Shown: positions 54,151 through 62,881 of the stretch, in pieces
Position numbering within the stretch: position 1 is the first letter of the stretch
Layout of the letters: every line of letters starts with the position of its first letter
NCBI GenBank assembly: GCA_018830285.1
Contig: JAHJSB010000024.1
Coordinates: 46,461 to 110,460 of the forward strand
Origin: Alphaproteobacteria bacterium
GTDB taxonomy: Bacteria; Pseudomonadota; Alphaproteobacteria; Caulobacterales; Hyphomonadaceae
Direction of reading: 5' to 3'
DNA: 64,000 nucleotides
Translations under genes and position numbers: made by a program
Notes under the pieces: generated by a model
Database searches by the model: none
What the model saw: only the letters and a program-made list of their open reading frames with translations
What the model was told of the DNA's origin: nothing

Positions 54151-54814
54151 CATGGCCTCCGGCTTCGCCCTCAATCGGCGCGTCAGCCGGGGGCAGCCCG
54201 CCGGTCAGGCGCAGCGCGGCCTTCAATGCGACAGAGAGACCGGCGCCCATCAGCAGGACTGCGAAGACTGGCACCAGTGTCTTGAACAGGAAGAGGATCG
54301 GCAGGCCGTCGGACTCGCGTGAGCCTTCGAGCAGGCTCCACGAGCGGCTGAGGCCCTGCTCACCGGTGGTGATCAGGCGGAAGCAGATCGGGAAGAGGAA
54401 CAGGTAGGTGCCGACGAGTTCAACCCAGTTGCGGCCCGTTTCGCCGAAGCGGGGGCGCAGGATGTCGACGCGGACATGGGCGTCATCGCGCAGGGCAGCG
54501 GCCGAGCCCAGCATGAACATGGCGGCGAAGGCATAGATGACGATCTCGCTGAGCCAGGTGAAGGACAGACCGAAGGCATAGCGCAGGATCACGACGGCGA
54601 GCTGGGACACGACGAGCAGGAGTGCGCTGAAGATCGCCGCGTTGAGGGCGCCGCCGGACAGCGCGTCGAGCATCCGGATCATTCGGCGGGCGAGACCGTC
54701 GAGCAGGCCCGGAACGGCGATCGCAACCAGGGGGACGAGGAAGAAGGGCAGGCACAGGATTCCCACGACCTTCAGCCAGGCGCCGATCAGCAGGAAAACA
54801 CCGGGATCAATCAT
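54140..54814 (-). CDS. dctQ: TRAP transporter small permease (DctQ/TakQ-like)
   Basis: 224 residues from the ATG at 54814 (MIDPGVFLLIGAWLKVVG). Five or six hydrophobic segments including the DctQ-fold core: VVILRYAFGLSFTWLSEIVIYAFAAMFMLGSAAALRDDAHVRVDIL, with the family's charged HVRVD turn. It stabilises the large permease and contacts the binding protein. Overlaps dctM; the binding protein gene is 13 nt upstream. Confidence 0.92.
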   Translation of the reverse strand: MIDPGVFLLIGAWLKVVGILCLPFFLVPLVAIAVPGLLDGLARRMIRMLDALSGGALNAAIFSALLLVVSQLAVVILRYAFGLSFTWLSEIVIYAFAAMFMLGSAAALRDDAHVRVDILRPRFGETGRNWVELVGTYLFLFPICFRLITTGEQGLSRSWSLLEGSRESDGLPILFLFKTLVPVFAVLLMGAGLSVALKAALRLTGGLPPADAPIEGEAGGHDGI

Positions 54815-54827
54815 TTGCCCCGCCAGA

Positions 54828-55937
54828 CTATTTGCCGAGTTCGCGGGCGGGATAATAGGCGCCGTCAGACACCTTGGCCCAGCCACGCATGAGCTTCAGG
54901 CTTGTTTCGAAACTCTCATAGATGCGCTTCTCGATGCCGTCCCTGCCGCTGGCGGCGCGCACGTCATAGGCGGCTTCGGACATGGCCTTGACCACTTCCG
55001 GCGGGAAGGACCGCAGCTTGGTGCCGTGTTCACGCTGCAGAATGTCGAGATAGACCGAGTTCTGGTAGGTGAATTCGCCGAGCGAGGTATGGTTTGTCGA
55101 TTCGCATGCCGCCTTGATGATCGCCTGCTCACCGGGGGTGAGACCTTCCCAGACCTTGAGGTTCATGCCGACGGCGAGGCTGGCGCCCGGTTCATGGAAG
55201 CCCGGACCATAATAATAAGGCGCCTCGCGATGGAAGCCGAGCGAATAGTCGTTCCACGGACCGACCCACTCGGTCGCGTCGATGGAGCCTGTCTGCAGGG
55301 CCTGGTAGATCTCGCCGCCCGACAGGGAGATGGCAGAGCCCCCAAGCGCGCGCAGCACGTCGCCGCCTTGCCCCGGAATCCGCATCTTGAGACCGACAAG
55401 GTCGTCGAGGCTGTTGATTTCCTTGCGGAACCAGCCGCCCATCTGGTGGCCGGTATTGGCACCCTGAATGGCTTTGACACCGAACTGGCCGGACAGCTCG
55501 TCCCAGAGTTCCTGCCCGCCGCCGAAATCGATCCAGCCCATGATTTCCTGCGCGGTCATGCCGAATGGCACGGCGGTGAAGAACGGGAAGGCGCTGGACT
55601 TGGCGGTCCAGTAATACTCGGCACCGTGATACATGTCGGCCGATCCGTTGGCGACGGCGTCGAAGCTCTCGAACGCTGGCACCAGTTCGCCAGCGGCGAA
55701 GACCTTGATCTCCATCAGCCCGTCGGACATGGCGTAGACGCGTTCGGACACGCGTTCGGCGGCGCGCCCCAGGCCCGGCAGGCCCTTCGGCCATGTGGTG
55801 ACCATGTTGAACTTGCGGCGGCTGCGATTGATCTTCGCCGGAGCGAGGATCTTTGCGTCTTCCGGATTGGCGAACGCGGCGGCGGCCCCGGCAACACCGA
55901 GAAGGCCCGCGCCGACGATATTGCGTCGGTTGATCAT
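54828..55937 (-). CDS. dctP: TRAP substrate-binding protein, TakP-like (2-oxoacid type)
   Basis: 369 residues. The signal MINRRNIVGAGLLGVAGAAAAFA has an Arg pair, possibly Tat-exported. The mature protein matches the TakP subgroup: MVTTWPKGLPGLG, KVFAAGELVPAFESFDAVANGSADM, FFTAVPFGM, the conserved GHQMGGWFRKEI, LKMRIPGQGGDVLRALGG (the ligand carboxylate-binding Arg) and DATEWVGPWND. TakP proteins bind 2-oxo acids such as pyruvate or branched ketoacids with a cation. It heads the TRAP-aminotransferase operon. Confidence 0.92.
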   Translation of the reverse strand: MINRRNIVGAGLLGVAGAAAAFANPEDAKILAPAKINRSRRKFNMVTTWPKGLPGLGRAAERVSERVYAMSDGLMEIKVFAAGELVPAFESFDAVANGSADMYHGAEYYWTAKSSAFPFFTAVPFGMTAQEIMGWIDFGGGQELWDELSGQFGVKAIQGANTGHQMGGWFRKEINSLDDLVGLKMRIPGQGGDVLRALGGSAISLSGGEIYQALQTGSIDATEWVGPWNDYSLGFHREAPYYYGPGFHEPGASLAVGMNLKVWEGLTPGEQAIIKAACESTNHTSLGEFTYQNSVYLDILQREHGTKLRSFPPEVVKAMSEAAYDVRAASGRDGIEKRIYESFETSLKLMRGWAKVSDGAYYPARELGK

Positions 55938-55980
55938 GACAAAACCTCCCCAGCGACTCGCCCTGTAATGATGCCAGAGT

Positions 55981-56739
55981 CTATTCGTCGTCTCTTAGCG
56001 TCCGCCACTGGTCGCCGTCCAGCACTTCGAGAGGCTTATAGCGGCGTTTATAGTCCATCTTCGGGCTGCCCTTGACCCAGTAGCCGAGATAGACGTGCGG
56101 CAGGCCCATGTCCTGGGCATGACGAATATGGTCGAGGATCATGTAATGGCCGAGGCCGCGCGATTCCTGTTCCGGGTCGAAGAATGTGTAGACCATCGAG
56201 AAGCCGTCACGCAGGATGTCCGTGATCGACACGGCCAGTAGCGGCGAGTCTTCTGAGTCGCCGTCGCGATATTCGAAGATCAGGCTCTGGACCGGGCTGT
56301 CGCCCACCATCGTCATAAAGTCGCGATAAGTCATCTCGGACATGCCACCCTTATCGTGGCGTGTCTGGACGTAGGTCTTGAGCAGGCGGAACTGTTCGCG
56401 CGTCGCTGCCGCCTCGACCGGGGTGCGGACCAGCGTGGCATTGCGGGCCAGCGTGCGGCGGTCATTGCGCGACTGGACGAACTCCCGCGTCGGCACGCGC
56501 ACGCTGCGACAGGCATTGCAGCGCGGGCAGGCGGGCCGGTAGGCGATGGTCTGGCTGCGCCGGAAACCGGCCTGGCTGAGCGAATTGTGGATCGAGTCGG
56601 CGTCGGAGACGGCCAGGTTGGTGAACGCCTTACGCTCGCGCATTCCCGGCAGGTACGGGCAGGGGCTGGGGTTCGTGACGTAGAAACGTAGCGACCGTTC
56701 GAGCCCTGCAGGCAGGTTTTGGGCATCCGTGAACTTCAT
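55981..56739 (-). CDS. bpt: Aspartate/glutamate leucyltransferase (Bpt/arginyltransferase family)
   Basis: 252 residues. Ate1-like fold protein of the bacterial N-degron pathway, transferring Leu from Leu-tRNA to N-terminal Asp or Glu. Landmarks: CPYLPGMRERKAFTNL, the zinc-type CPRCNACRSVRVP and YTFFDPEQESRGLGHYMILDHI, with YLGYWVKGSPKMDYKRRYKPLEVL near the C terminus. No aat, clpA or clpS is adjacent. Convergent-independent single gene between TRAP and SLC13 operons on the minus strand. Confidence 0.93.
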   Translation of the reverse strand: MKFTDAQNLPAGLERSLRFYVTNPSPCPYLPGMRERKAFTNLAVSDADSIHNSLSQAGFRRSQTIAYRPACPRCNACRSVRVPTREFVQSRNDRRTLARNATLVRTPVEAAATREQFRLLKTYVQTRHDKGGMSEMTYRDFMTMVGDSPVQSLIFEYRDGDSEDSPLLAVSITDILRDGFSMVYTFFDPEQESRGLGHYMILDHIRHAQDMGLPHVYLGYWVKGSPKMDYKRRYKPLEVLDGDQWRTLRDDE

Positions 56740-56756
56740 GACTTGCGAGGATACAC

Positions 56757-58601
56757 TTACAGATCAAACCGCCAAGAGGCGAAGACGGTAAAGACACACC
56801 AAAGGACTAAAACGAGCGGCGCGCCAAATTTCATGAAATCGCCGAATTTATAGTGTCCGGGGCCCATCACCAGCATGTTGGTCTGATAGGCGAAGGGTGT
56901 CGCGAAGCTACAATTGGCGCCGTAAATCACTGCGAGGAGGAAGGGCAGCGGGTCATGCACGCCGAGTTCGGCCGCCGCCGACAGGGCGATGGGCGAGAAC
57001 AGGATAGCGGTCGCGGCATTGGTCAGCAGGTTGGTCAGGATGGCGACGCAGAGGAAGATCGCAGACAGGACCGCCAGCGTGCCGTAGGGCGCGGCATAGT
57101 TGACGACGGTGTGCGCAATTGCGGCTGCAGCCCCGGTTTTTTCAAGTGCCATGCCCATGGCCAGGGCCGCGCCGATGACAAGAAAGATGCGCAGGTCGAG
57201 CGACCGGCTGGCCTGGCGGGTGTTGACGCAGCCAACCACGAGCATGGATACGGCGGCCAGGACCGAGGCGTGAAGGATGGACAGGACGCCGGTGGCGGCG
57301 AGACCGACCATGGCGAGGGCAATCACCCGCGACGCGACGGCCCGCGTGGTGAGCGGGATCTCGGTCTGGGACCATTCCAGCAGGATGATGTCGCGGCTGG
57401 CGCGCAGGTCGACAAAGGCGTCGACCGGGCCGCACAGGAGCAGCGTGTCGCCGGATTCAAGGCGGATCTCGCCAAGCTTGGTGCGGATCATCCGGCTGCG
57501 GCGCTGGATGCCGAGGGTGACAGCGCGGGTGAGCCGGCGAAAACCGAGCATCTCGACCGTGCGGCCGACCATGCGCGAGCCGGGCGCGATGACCGCCTCG
57601 GTGAGGGCGAGGGCGCCGGGACGGCTGTTTTCTTCAAGGTCGCCGCCGGCGGACTCCCAGACTTGCTGGAGGAAATCCGGCTGGCGGGCGAGGACGTTCT
57701 GCAGGGCGGCGCGTGTCGCCGCAACAATGACGAGGTCACCGGGCTGGAGGGTGATATCCTCATAGGGTGGGAGGAAGGCGCGTTCGCCGCGCTGGATCAT
57801 GCGGACGGTCATGTCGGGCAGGTCGGCGAACATGCCGGCGACCGGCTTCTTGCCCTTCAGGAAGTGGCCGAACGTGACTTCTATCTGGGCGACGAACTGC
57901 TTGCCGGAGGGTTGCGACAGCTCATCGCTGAGGCCGCGGCGGTTGGGCAGCAGGAATTTCGAGAAAAGCGCGAGGTAGACGAAGCCGGCTCCGGCAAGGA
58001 TCAGCCCCATCGGAGTCTGGTCGAAGAAGCCAAGCGTGCGGCCGTCGATCCGCTCGAACGCCTCGGCGGCAAGCAGGTTGGTCGAGGTGCCGATCAGCGT
58101 GGTCATGCCGGCAAAGATGGAGGCGAAGCTGAGCGGCATCATCAGCTTGGACTGCGAGGCATTCATGCGTTTGGCGATGGCGCTCATGACCGGCAGGAAC
58201 ATGATGACGATGGGCGTATTGTTGACGAAGGCGCTGGTGACGAAGACCGCGAAAAAGGCCAGCACAAGCGTTGTGACCGGGCGCTTCTCATAGCCGCCGA
58301 CGAGTACCTTGGTTGGCCCTTCGAGGGCGCCGGTCTGGAACAGGCCCTGTCCGACGACAAGCAGCGCCATGATTGTGATCAGGGCCGGATTGCCGAAACC
58401 GGACAGGAGTTCGGCTGCGCTGATCGGCGTGCCGTCGGTGCCATAGGCACCAGGTATGGTGAACAGCAGGAGCAAGGCTGCAATGACGCCGATAGAGACA
58501 AGCTCCATCGGCCAGCGGTCCGACATGTAGAAACCAATTGCAGCAAGAACAACCGCGAGGCTTGCCCACATGGGCCAGTGGGCCAGGAAATCAGCGATCA
58601 T
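56757..58601 (-). CDS. SLC13-family permease with two RCK/TrkA-C domains
   Basis: 614 residues. Divalent-anion:Na+ symporter-like protein. N-terminal transmembrane half (about 10-210, with VFVTSAFVNNTPIVIMFLPV and GMTTLIGTSTNLLAAEAF), two central TrkA-C (RCK) modules at roughly 225-320 and 335-415 (GDLVIVAATRAALQNVL, SGDTLLLCGPVDAFVDL), and a C-terminal transmembrane half (LLTNAATAILFSPIAL, GANCSFATPFAYQTNMLVMGPG). The duplicated SNT/ATP-type motifs define the family; sulfate, phosphate or dicarboxylate could be the substrate. Confidence 0.92.
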   Translation of the reverse strand: MIADFLAHWPMWASLAVVLAAIGFYMSDRWPMELVSIGVIAALLLLFTIPGAYGTDGTPISAAELLSGFGNPALITIMALLVVGQGLFQTGALEGPTKVLVGGYEKRPVTTLVLAFFAVFVTSAFVNNTPIVIMFLPVMSAIAKRMNASQSKLMMPLSFASIFAGMTTLIGTSTNLLAAEAFERIDGRTLGFFDQTPMGLILAGAGFVYLALFSKFLLPNRRGLSDELSQPSGKQFVAQIEVTFGHFLKGKKPVAGMFADLPDMTVRMIQRGERAFLPPYEDITLQPGDLVIVAATRAALQNVLARQPDFLQQVWESAGGDLEENSRPGALALTEAVIAPGSRMVGRTVEMLGFRRLTRAVTLGIQRRSRMIRTKLGEIRLESGDTLLLCGPVDAFVDLRASRDIILLEWSQTEIPLTTRAVASRVIALAMVGLAATGVLSILHASVLAAVSMLVVGCVNTRQASRSLDLRIFLVIGAALAMGMALEKTGAAAAIAHTVVNYAAPYGTLAVLSAIFLCVAILTNLLTNAATAILFSPIALSAAAELGVHDPLPFLLAVIYGANCSFATPFAYQTNMLVMGPGHYKFGDFMKFGAPLVLVLWCVFTVFASWRFDL

Positions 58602-58645
58602 CTAGGCTCCGGTGCATCAGCGCGTCCTGATCCCTCTACAGGTTA

Positions 58646-59329
58646 TCAGTCGTGTGTGTGAACCAATATGCTGACCCGCCGGTTGGCTGACAAGTGCGGC
58701 TGGCCCGCATCGAGGGGGCGCGTGTCGGCCAGACCGGTGACCGCGCGGATGCGAACCGGCTCCAGACCGGCCGCGATCAGGGCGCGGCGAGCCTCGTTGG
58801 CCCGGTCAGACGAGAGTTCCCAGTTGGAATAGGTGGTGCCGGTTGCACTGAAGGCGTCGGTATGGCCTTCGATCGAAACAGGTTCGGAAAACTGCGCCAG
58901 AACGCGGCCAGCCGCTTCGGCGAGGGCGATACCCTCTTCCGTGAAGGCGCCGCTGCCCGAATCAAACAGCGGGTGGCGCGCCGAATCGACAAGATCGATG
59001 CGCACGCCATCGGCTTCCCGGGCGAGAACGACGCTGTCGCCGGCCTCGATCAGGCCTGATTGCTGGCTGAGATCGGTAAACAGGCGTCCGGCAGCCGAAT
59101 CAGGCTGGACGGCGGAGGCTTGTGCGGTGGGGCTGGCATTGCTGTTGAAATAGCTGGCGATCTCGTCGCGGCCCTCGGGAGAGATGCCGCTGAGTATCCA
59201 CATCAACAGGAAAAATGCCATGAGCGCGGTGAGGAAGTCGGCATAGGCCATCTTCCAGGTGCCCGCTTTGCGGGCGGGCGCGGCGGGCATTCTGCCCGCA
59301 TATCGCCGAGAGTGAGTGGCAGTTGCCAT
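58646..59329 (-). CDS. motB: Flagellar motor stator protein MotB
   Basis: 227 residues from the ATG at 59329. The single membrane segment includes the proton-channel Asp (about residue 31) in TWKMAYADFLTALMAFFLLMWI, the MotB signature, and the C-terminal OmpA domain binds peptidoglycan (EGHTDAFS, NWELSSDRANEARRALIAAG). The region between is only about 90 residues. motA is not adjacent; unlinked motA and motB are also found in Caulobacter. Together with the TipF-like protein it suggests a motile organism. Confidence 0.92.
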   Translation of the reverse strand: MATATHSRRYAGRMPAAPARKAGTWKMAYADFLTALMAFFLLMWILSGISPEGRDEIASYFNSNASPTAQASAVQPDSAAGRLFTDLSQQSGLIEAGDSVVLAREADGVRIDLVDSARHPLFDSGSGAFTEEGIALAEAAGRVLAQFSEPVSIEGHTDAFSATGTTYSNWELSSDRANEARRALIAAGLEPVRIRAVTGLADTRPLDAGQPHLSANRRVSILVHTHD

Positions 59330-59461
59330 GCGCTCGAAGTCCGATCCTTCTGATCTGATGAGCCAGTCATAGCAGGCTATGGTGAAGGCCACGTCGAAGC
59401 GAAGGGTAGGATTTCGATGAAATTTGATCTACTTCGCGAAGGCATAGCAGGAGAAACGCAG

Positions 59462-60325
59462 ATGGCACGGACGGCATTCCTTGGACTTGGCGTGATGGGA
59501 TTTCACATGGCGGGGCACCTGGCCCGGGCCGGTCACCAGGTCAGCGTGTGGAACCGGACGGCGGCCAAGACCAAGGCCTGGGAGAAGAAGCACAAGGGCG
59601 AGGTGGCCAAGGACCCGGCGACGGCGGCCTTTGGCGCGGAATTCGTTTTCCTCTGCCTCGGCGACGACCCGGACGTGCGGATCGTGTTCGATGCGCTGGA
59701 ACCCAGCCTTGGCGCGGGCATGATCGTGGTCGATCACACGACAGCGTCTGCGGGTCTGGCGCGGGAACTTTTTGAGCGGTGCAAGGCCAAGGGCGCACAC
59801 TTCATCGACGCGCCGATCTCGGGCGGCGAGGCCGGGGCGGTGAATGGCAAGCTGACGATCATGTGCGGCGGCGAGCAAGCGGCGTTCGATGCGGCCGAGC
59901 CGGTGATGGCGGCCTTCGGCAAGAAGATGACGCTGATCGGGGAGAGCGGCGCGGGCCAGCTGGCGAAATCGGTCAACCAGATATGCATTGCCGGTATCGT
60001 GCAGGGCCTCGCCGAAGGGCTGCACTTTGCCGAGAAGGCGGGACTCGATGCGGCCAAGGTGATCGAGGCGATCAGCGGCGGCGCGGCGCAGAGCTGGCAG
60101 ATGGAGAACCGCTGGGAGACGATGGTCGCGGGACATTTCGAGTATGGCTTTGCCGTCGACTGGATGCGCAAGGATTTGCGAATCACGCTGGAAGCCGCGC
60201 GCGAGAATGGTGCGAGCCTGCCGATGACGGCAACGGTCGACCAGTATTATGCCGACGTCCAGGCCATGGGCGGGGCGCGCTGGGATACGAGCAGCCTGAT
60301 CGCCCGCCTGAAGCGGGACACCTGA
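59462..60325 (+). CDS. NAD(P)-dependent 3-hydroxyisobutyrate dehydrogenase-family oxidoreductase
   Basis: 287 residues from ATG 59462 (GGAGA upstream); the longer track ORF begins in the divergent region. Beta-hydroxyacid dehydrogenase fold: Rossmann motif FLGLGVMGFHMAGHLARAGH, the family motif FIDAPISGGEAGA, and the catalytic Lys in GAGQLAKSVNQIC. Glyoxylate/succinate-semialdehyde reductase and MmsB activities are all possible. It lies 4 nt before the DUF389 gene. Confidence 0.92.
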   Translation: MARTAFLGLGVMGFHMAGHLARAGHQVSVWNRTAAKTKAWEKKHKGEVAKDPATAAFGAEFVFLCLGDDPDVRIVFDALEPSLGAGMIVVDHTTASAGLARELFERCKAKGAHFIDAPISGGEAGAVNGKLTIMCGGEQAAFDAAEPVMAAFGKKMTLIGESGAGQLAKSVNQICIAGIVQGLAEGLHFAEKAGLDAAKVIEAISGGAAQSWQMENRWETMVAGHFEYGFAVDWMRKDLRITLEAARENGASLPMTATVDQYYADVQAMGGARWDTSSLIARLKRDT

Positions 60326-60329
60326 GGCC

Positions 60330-61331
60330 GTGCGACGCCTCGATATCCACCTGAGCAAGGACGAAGCCTGCGAGACCGTGATCCGGGCGATCAGGGCGGC
60401 AGAGCCGATCGACTATGTCGTGATCGAAACCGAACAGCAGGACCGTTGCCTGATCTCGGTCTTCATACGCGAGGGCACGGGCCAGTCCCTGATGGACAAC
60501 CTGCAGGCGGCACTGGAAGGGCGGGCGGACTGGCGCATCACGGTACTGCCAATCGAGGCGACAGCGCCGAAATTGGAGGAGCCGGAGGGCGACAAGGCCG
60601 CAAAGGCCGAGCAGGCGACGCGGGAAGAAATCTTCTCGGATATTACCGCAGGCGCGCGGCTGGATCGGGATTTCCTCATCATGGTCGTGCTGTCGACGAT
60701 CGTGGCGGCTATCGGCCTGAACTCGGATGGGATCGCGGCAGTTATTGGCGCGATGGTGATCGCGCCGCTGCTGGGGCCGATTCTCGGTTTTTCGATGGGC
60801 GCCGCATTGGGCGATTTCGACCTGCTGAAACGGGGCGGGATCTCGCTGGGCGTGGGCGTCGGGACGGCGCTGGCTTCGGCGTTCCTGATTTCCTTCTTCC
60901 TCCCACTCAACCTGGAAAGCCATGAGCTGATGTCGCGGGCCGAGGTGCGCCTCGACAGCCTCGCCCTCGCCATGGCGGCGGGCGGCGCGGCGGCGCTGTC
61001 GCTGACGCGCGGCAAGGGCGAAGCGCTGGTCGGCGTGATGGTGGCGGCGGCGCTGCTGCCGCCGGCGGCGGCGCTCGGCCTGTTCGCGGGCGGCGGGGAA
61101 TTCGCACTCGCGATGCGGTCGGCCCTGCTGCTCGCGCTGAACGTGGCGAGTCTGATCCTGTCGGCGCTGATCGTGTTCCGGCTGTGCAAAATCCGGCCGC
61201 GCAAGTGGATCGAGCAGAAGAATGCGACGCGGGCAGTTTGGCTGAATGCGGGACTTTCGGCGTTTTTTCTGGTCTTGGCGGTGATGCTGATCCTGCTGCT
61301 GGATCTCGGCGCAAAGGTCCAGATTGGCTAA
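60330..61331 (+). CDS. DUF389 / TIGR00341 membrane protein
   Basis: 333 residues from GTG 60330. A soluble N-terminal region (about 1-105) precedes seven or so membrane segments; the family core is DRDFLIMVVLSTIVAAIGLNSDGIAAVIGAMVIAPLLGPILGFSMGAALGD and GEALVGVMVAAALLPPAAALGLF. Members occur widely in bacteria and archaea with no established function. Probably cotranscribed with the dehydrogenase gene. Confidence 0.9.
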   Translation: MRRLDIHLSKDEACETVIRAIRAAEPIDYVVIETEQQDRCLISVFIREGTGQSLMDNLQAALEGRADWRITVLPIEATAPKLEEPEGDKAAKAEQATREEIFSDITAGARLDRDFLIMVVLSTIVAAIGLNSDGIAAVIGAMVIAPLLGPILGFSMGAALGDFDLLKRGGISLGVGVGTALASAFLISFFLPLNLESHELMSRAEVRLDSLALAMAAGGAAALSLTRGKGEALVGVMVAAALLPPAAALGLFAGGGEFALAMRSALLLALNVASLILSALIVFRLCKIRPRKWIEQKNATRAVWLNAGLSAFFLVLAVMLILLLDLGAKVQIG

Positions 61332-61411
61332 GTGCAGGATATTTTGGACTTTTTGGGCCTGTAGCGATAAGGTGACACCAACTTCCACCTATAAGGACCG
61401 TTTCAACGCCC

Positions 61412-61846
61412 ATGAATGTTGTTTTACCAATTTCTGCTGCCCCGAAAACCCGTGTCGAACGCTATATCTCCACTCTGGATGACAAGCAGCGCAAGGCAGA
61501 ATCTGAAACGTTGCTGGCCCTGTTCGCCCGCGTGACGGACTTGCCGGCTGCGATATGGGGAACCCACAAGGTCGGCTATGGCCGCTATGCCTACACGATG
61601 GATAGCGGACGCAGCAGCGAGTTCATGATCGCCGGCTTCGAGCCCGCGAAGAAGCATATCATCGTCTACCTGTCGCCGGATTTCGAGGATTTCACCGCGC
61701 CACTGGAAACCCTTGGCAAGCACGACAAGGGCAAGTCGTGCATCTTCATCAAGGCGCTGAAAGACGTTAACCTCGAGTCGCTGGAAGAGCTGGTCCGCCT
61801 CGGGATGGCCTCGACCGAGAAGAATTTCAAGACAAGCGAAAGCTGA
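61412..61846 (+). CDS. DUF1801 protein, first tandem copy
   Basis: 144 residues. A YdhG-like small cytoplasmic domain with WGTHKVGYGRYAYTMDSGR, FMIAGFEPAKKHIIVYLSPDF and GKHDKGKSCIFIKALKDV. DUF1801 has no known enzymatic activity. A paralog follows after 15 nt. AAGGA lies about 18 nt upstream of the ATG, further than usual. Confidence 0.88.
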   Translation: MNVVLPISAAPKTRVERYISTLDDKQRKAESETLLALFARVTDLPAAIWGTHKVGYGRYAYTMDSGRSSEFMIAGFEPAKKHIIVYLSPDFEDFTAPLETLGKHDKGKSCIFIKALKDVNLESLEELVRLGMASTEKNFKTSES

Positions 61847-61861
61847 CGCGACGGACGATTC

Positions 61862-62296
61862 ATGGCTGCGGCGGACAATAAGACAAAACCCGCGATTGTT
61901 TCGCCGCATGCCTTTATCTCCGCACTGCATGACGGTCGCCGCAAGCGGGAGGCCGAACGCCTGCTGCCCTGGTTCGAGACCGTCACCGGCCTGAAGGGGC
62001 GTATGTGGGGGCCGTCCATGATCGGTTTTGGCCGGTATCACTACAAATACGATAGCGGGCGTGAGGGCGACTTCATGATGACCGGCTTTGCCCCGCGCAA
62101 GGCGGCGATGACGCTCTACATCATGCCGGGCTACCGCGACATGAGCGAGACGCTCGCCCGGCTCGGTCCGCACAGGACCGGCAAGAGCTGTCTCTACATC
62201 AACCGCCTGGAGTCCGTGGACATGGACGTGCTGGCGGAGATCGTGACGGACGGCGTGGCCTACATGCGCGCGAATTACGAGACATGGGATGCCTGA
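61862..62296 (+). CDS. DUF1801 protein, second tandem copy
   Basis: 144 residues, the same length as its neighbour. WGPSMIGFGRYHYKYDSGR, FMMTGFAPRKAAMTLYIMPGY and GPHRTGKSCLYINRLESVDMDVLAEIV align position for position with copy one, while the N termini differ. A local duplication followed by divergence. Its last 8 nt overlap the GNAT gene start. Confidence 0.88.
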   Translation: MAAADNKTKPAIVSPHAFISALHDGRRKREAERLLPWFETVTGLKGRMWGPSMIGFGRYHYKYDSGREGDFMMTGFAPRKAAMTLYIMPGYRDMSETLARLGPHRTGKSCLYINRLESVDMDVLAEIVTDGVAYMRANYETWDA

Positions 62297-62852
62297 GGCG
62301 GTCGCGACATTCACGCACCGCCTGGCCACGGCGGCGGACATCCCGGCAATTGTCGTGCTGATGCGGGCGTCGATTGCCGAGAACATGAAGGCCTTCCTGT
62401 CAGCCGACGAGATTGTCGCGGCGCAAGAGACGATGGGGCTCGACCAGTCGTTGATCCGTGACGGCACCTATTTCGTGATCGAGACCTTACCGGTCGGCGA
62501 GACCGTAATGGTGGCGTGCGGCGGCTGGGGCAAGCGGCGGACGCTGTATGGCGGTGACCAGACGGCGGGGCGTGATGACTCGCTGGCCGATCCGACCGTC
62601 CATGCCGCCCGCATCAGGGCGATGTACACGCATCCGGACTGGACGCGCCGGGGCATTGGCTCATTGCTGCTGGACCTGGGAGAGGCGGCGGCGCGGGACG
62701 CGGGCTTTCGCACGATCGAACTGGGCTCGACGATTGCGGGCGAGGCGCTGTACCTGGCGCGCGGCTATGCGCCGTTCCATCGCGACGAACAGGTGGCGGC
62801 GAACGGGCAGGTGAAGACCGTGATCCACATGCGCAAGGCGCTTGTCTTATGA
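62289..62852 (+). CDS. GNAT-family N-acetyltransferase, 3' end altered by IS110 insertion
   Basis: 187 residues. Acetyl-CoA-binding motif A reads YTHPDWTRRGIGSLLLDLGEAAARDAGF (RRGIGS pyrophosphate loop), with LGSTIAGEALYLARGYAPF as motif B. Substrate unknown. The last codons (CTT GTC TTA TGA) belong to the IS110 left end. Without the element, the flanks would join as GCG CTC TAG, so the native protein probably ended in ...MRKAL; the insertion only swaps the stop and adds two residues. The gene should still be functional. Confidence 0.9.
   Translation: MPEAVATFTHRLATAADIPAIVVLMRASIAENMKAFLSADEIVAAQETMGLDQSLIRDGTYFVIETLPVGETVMVACGGWGKRRTLYGGDQTAGRDDSLADPTVHAARIRAMYTHPDWTRRGIGSLLLDLGEAAARDAGFRTIELGSTIAGEALYLARGYAPFHRDEQVAANGQVKTVIHMRKALVL
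62834..62842 (+). other. Left half of IS110 target site plus CT core
   Basis: CAAGGCG followed by core CT. The proposed left target guide in the bridge RNA (CACGACG then C, 62930-62937) agrees at 5 of 7 positions plus the core C. The matching right half (CTAG) follows the element, beyond core CT 63995-63996. Confidence 0.6.
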
Positions 62853-62853
62853 C
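62848..62853 (+). promoter_or_regulatory. IS110 left-end -10 box of the circle-junction promoter
   Basis: TATGAC. In a circularised element the right-end TTGACC (63979-63984) would lie exactly 17 nt upstream (10 nt of right end, core CT, 5 nt of left end), making a complete sigma-70-like promoter that reads into the bridge RNA and transposase. In the integrated state the -35 box is missing. Confidence 0.65.
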
Positions 62854-62881
62854 TTTTCGTGCCGATTGGGAGATATTGGCA

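Noticed and set aside
56853-58661. 602-codon plus-strand ORF
   Set aside because: Antisense to the SLC13 permease; no signal peptide, motif or ribosome site.
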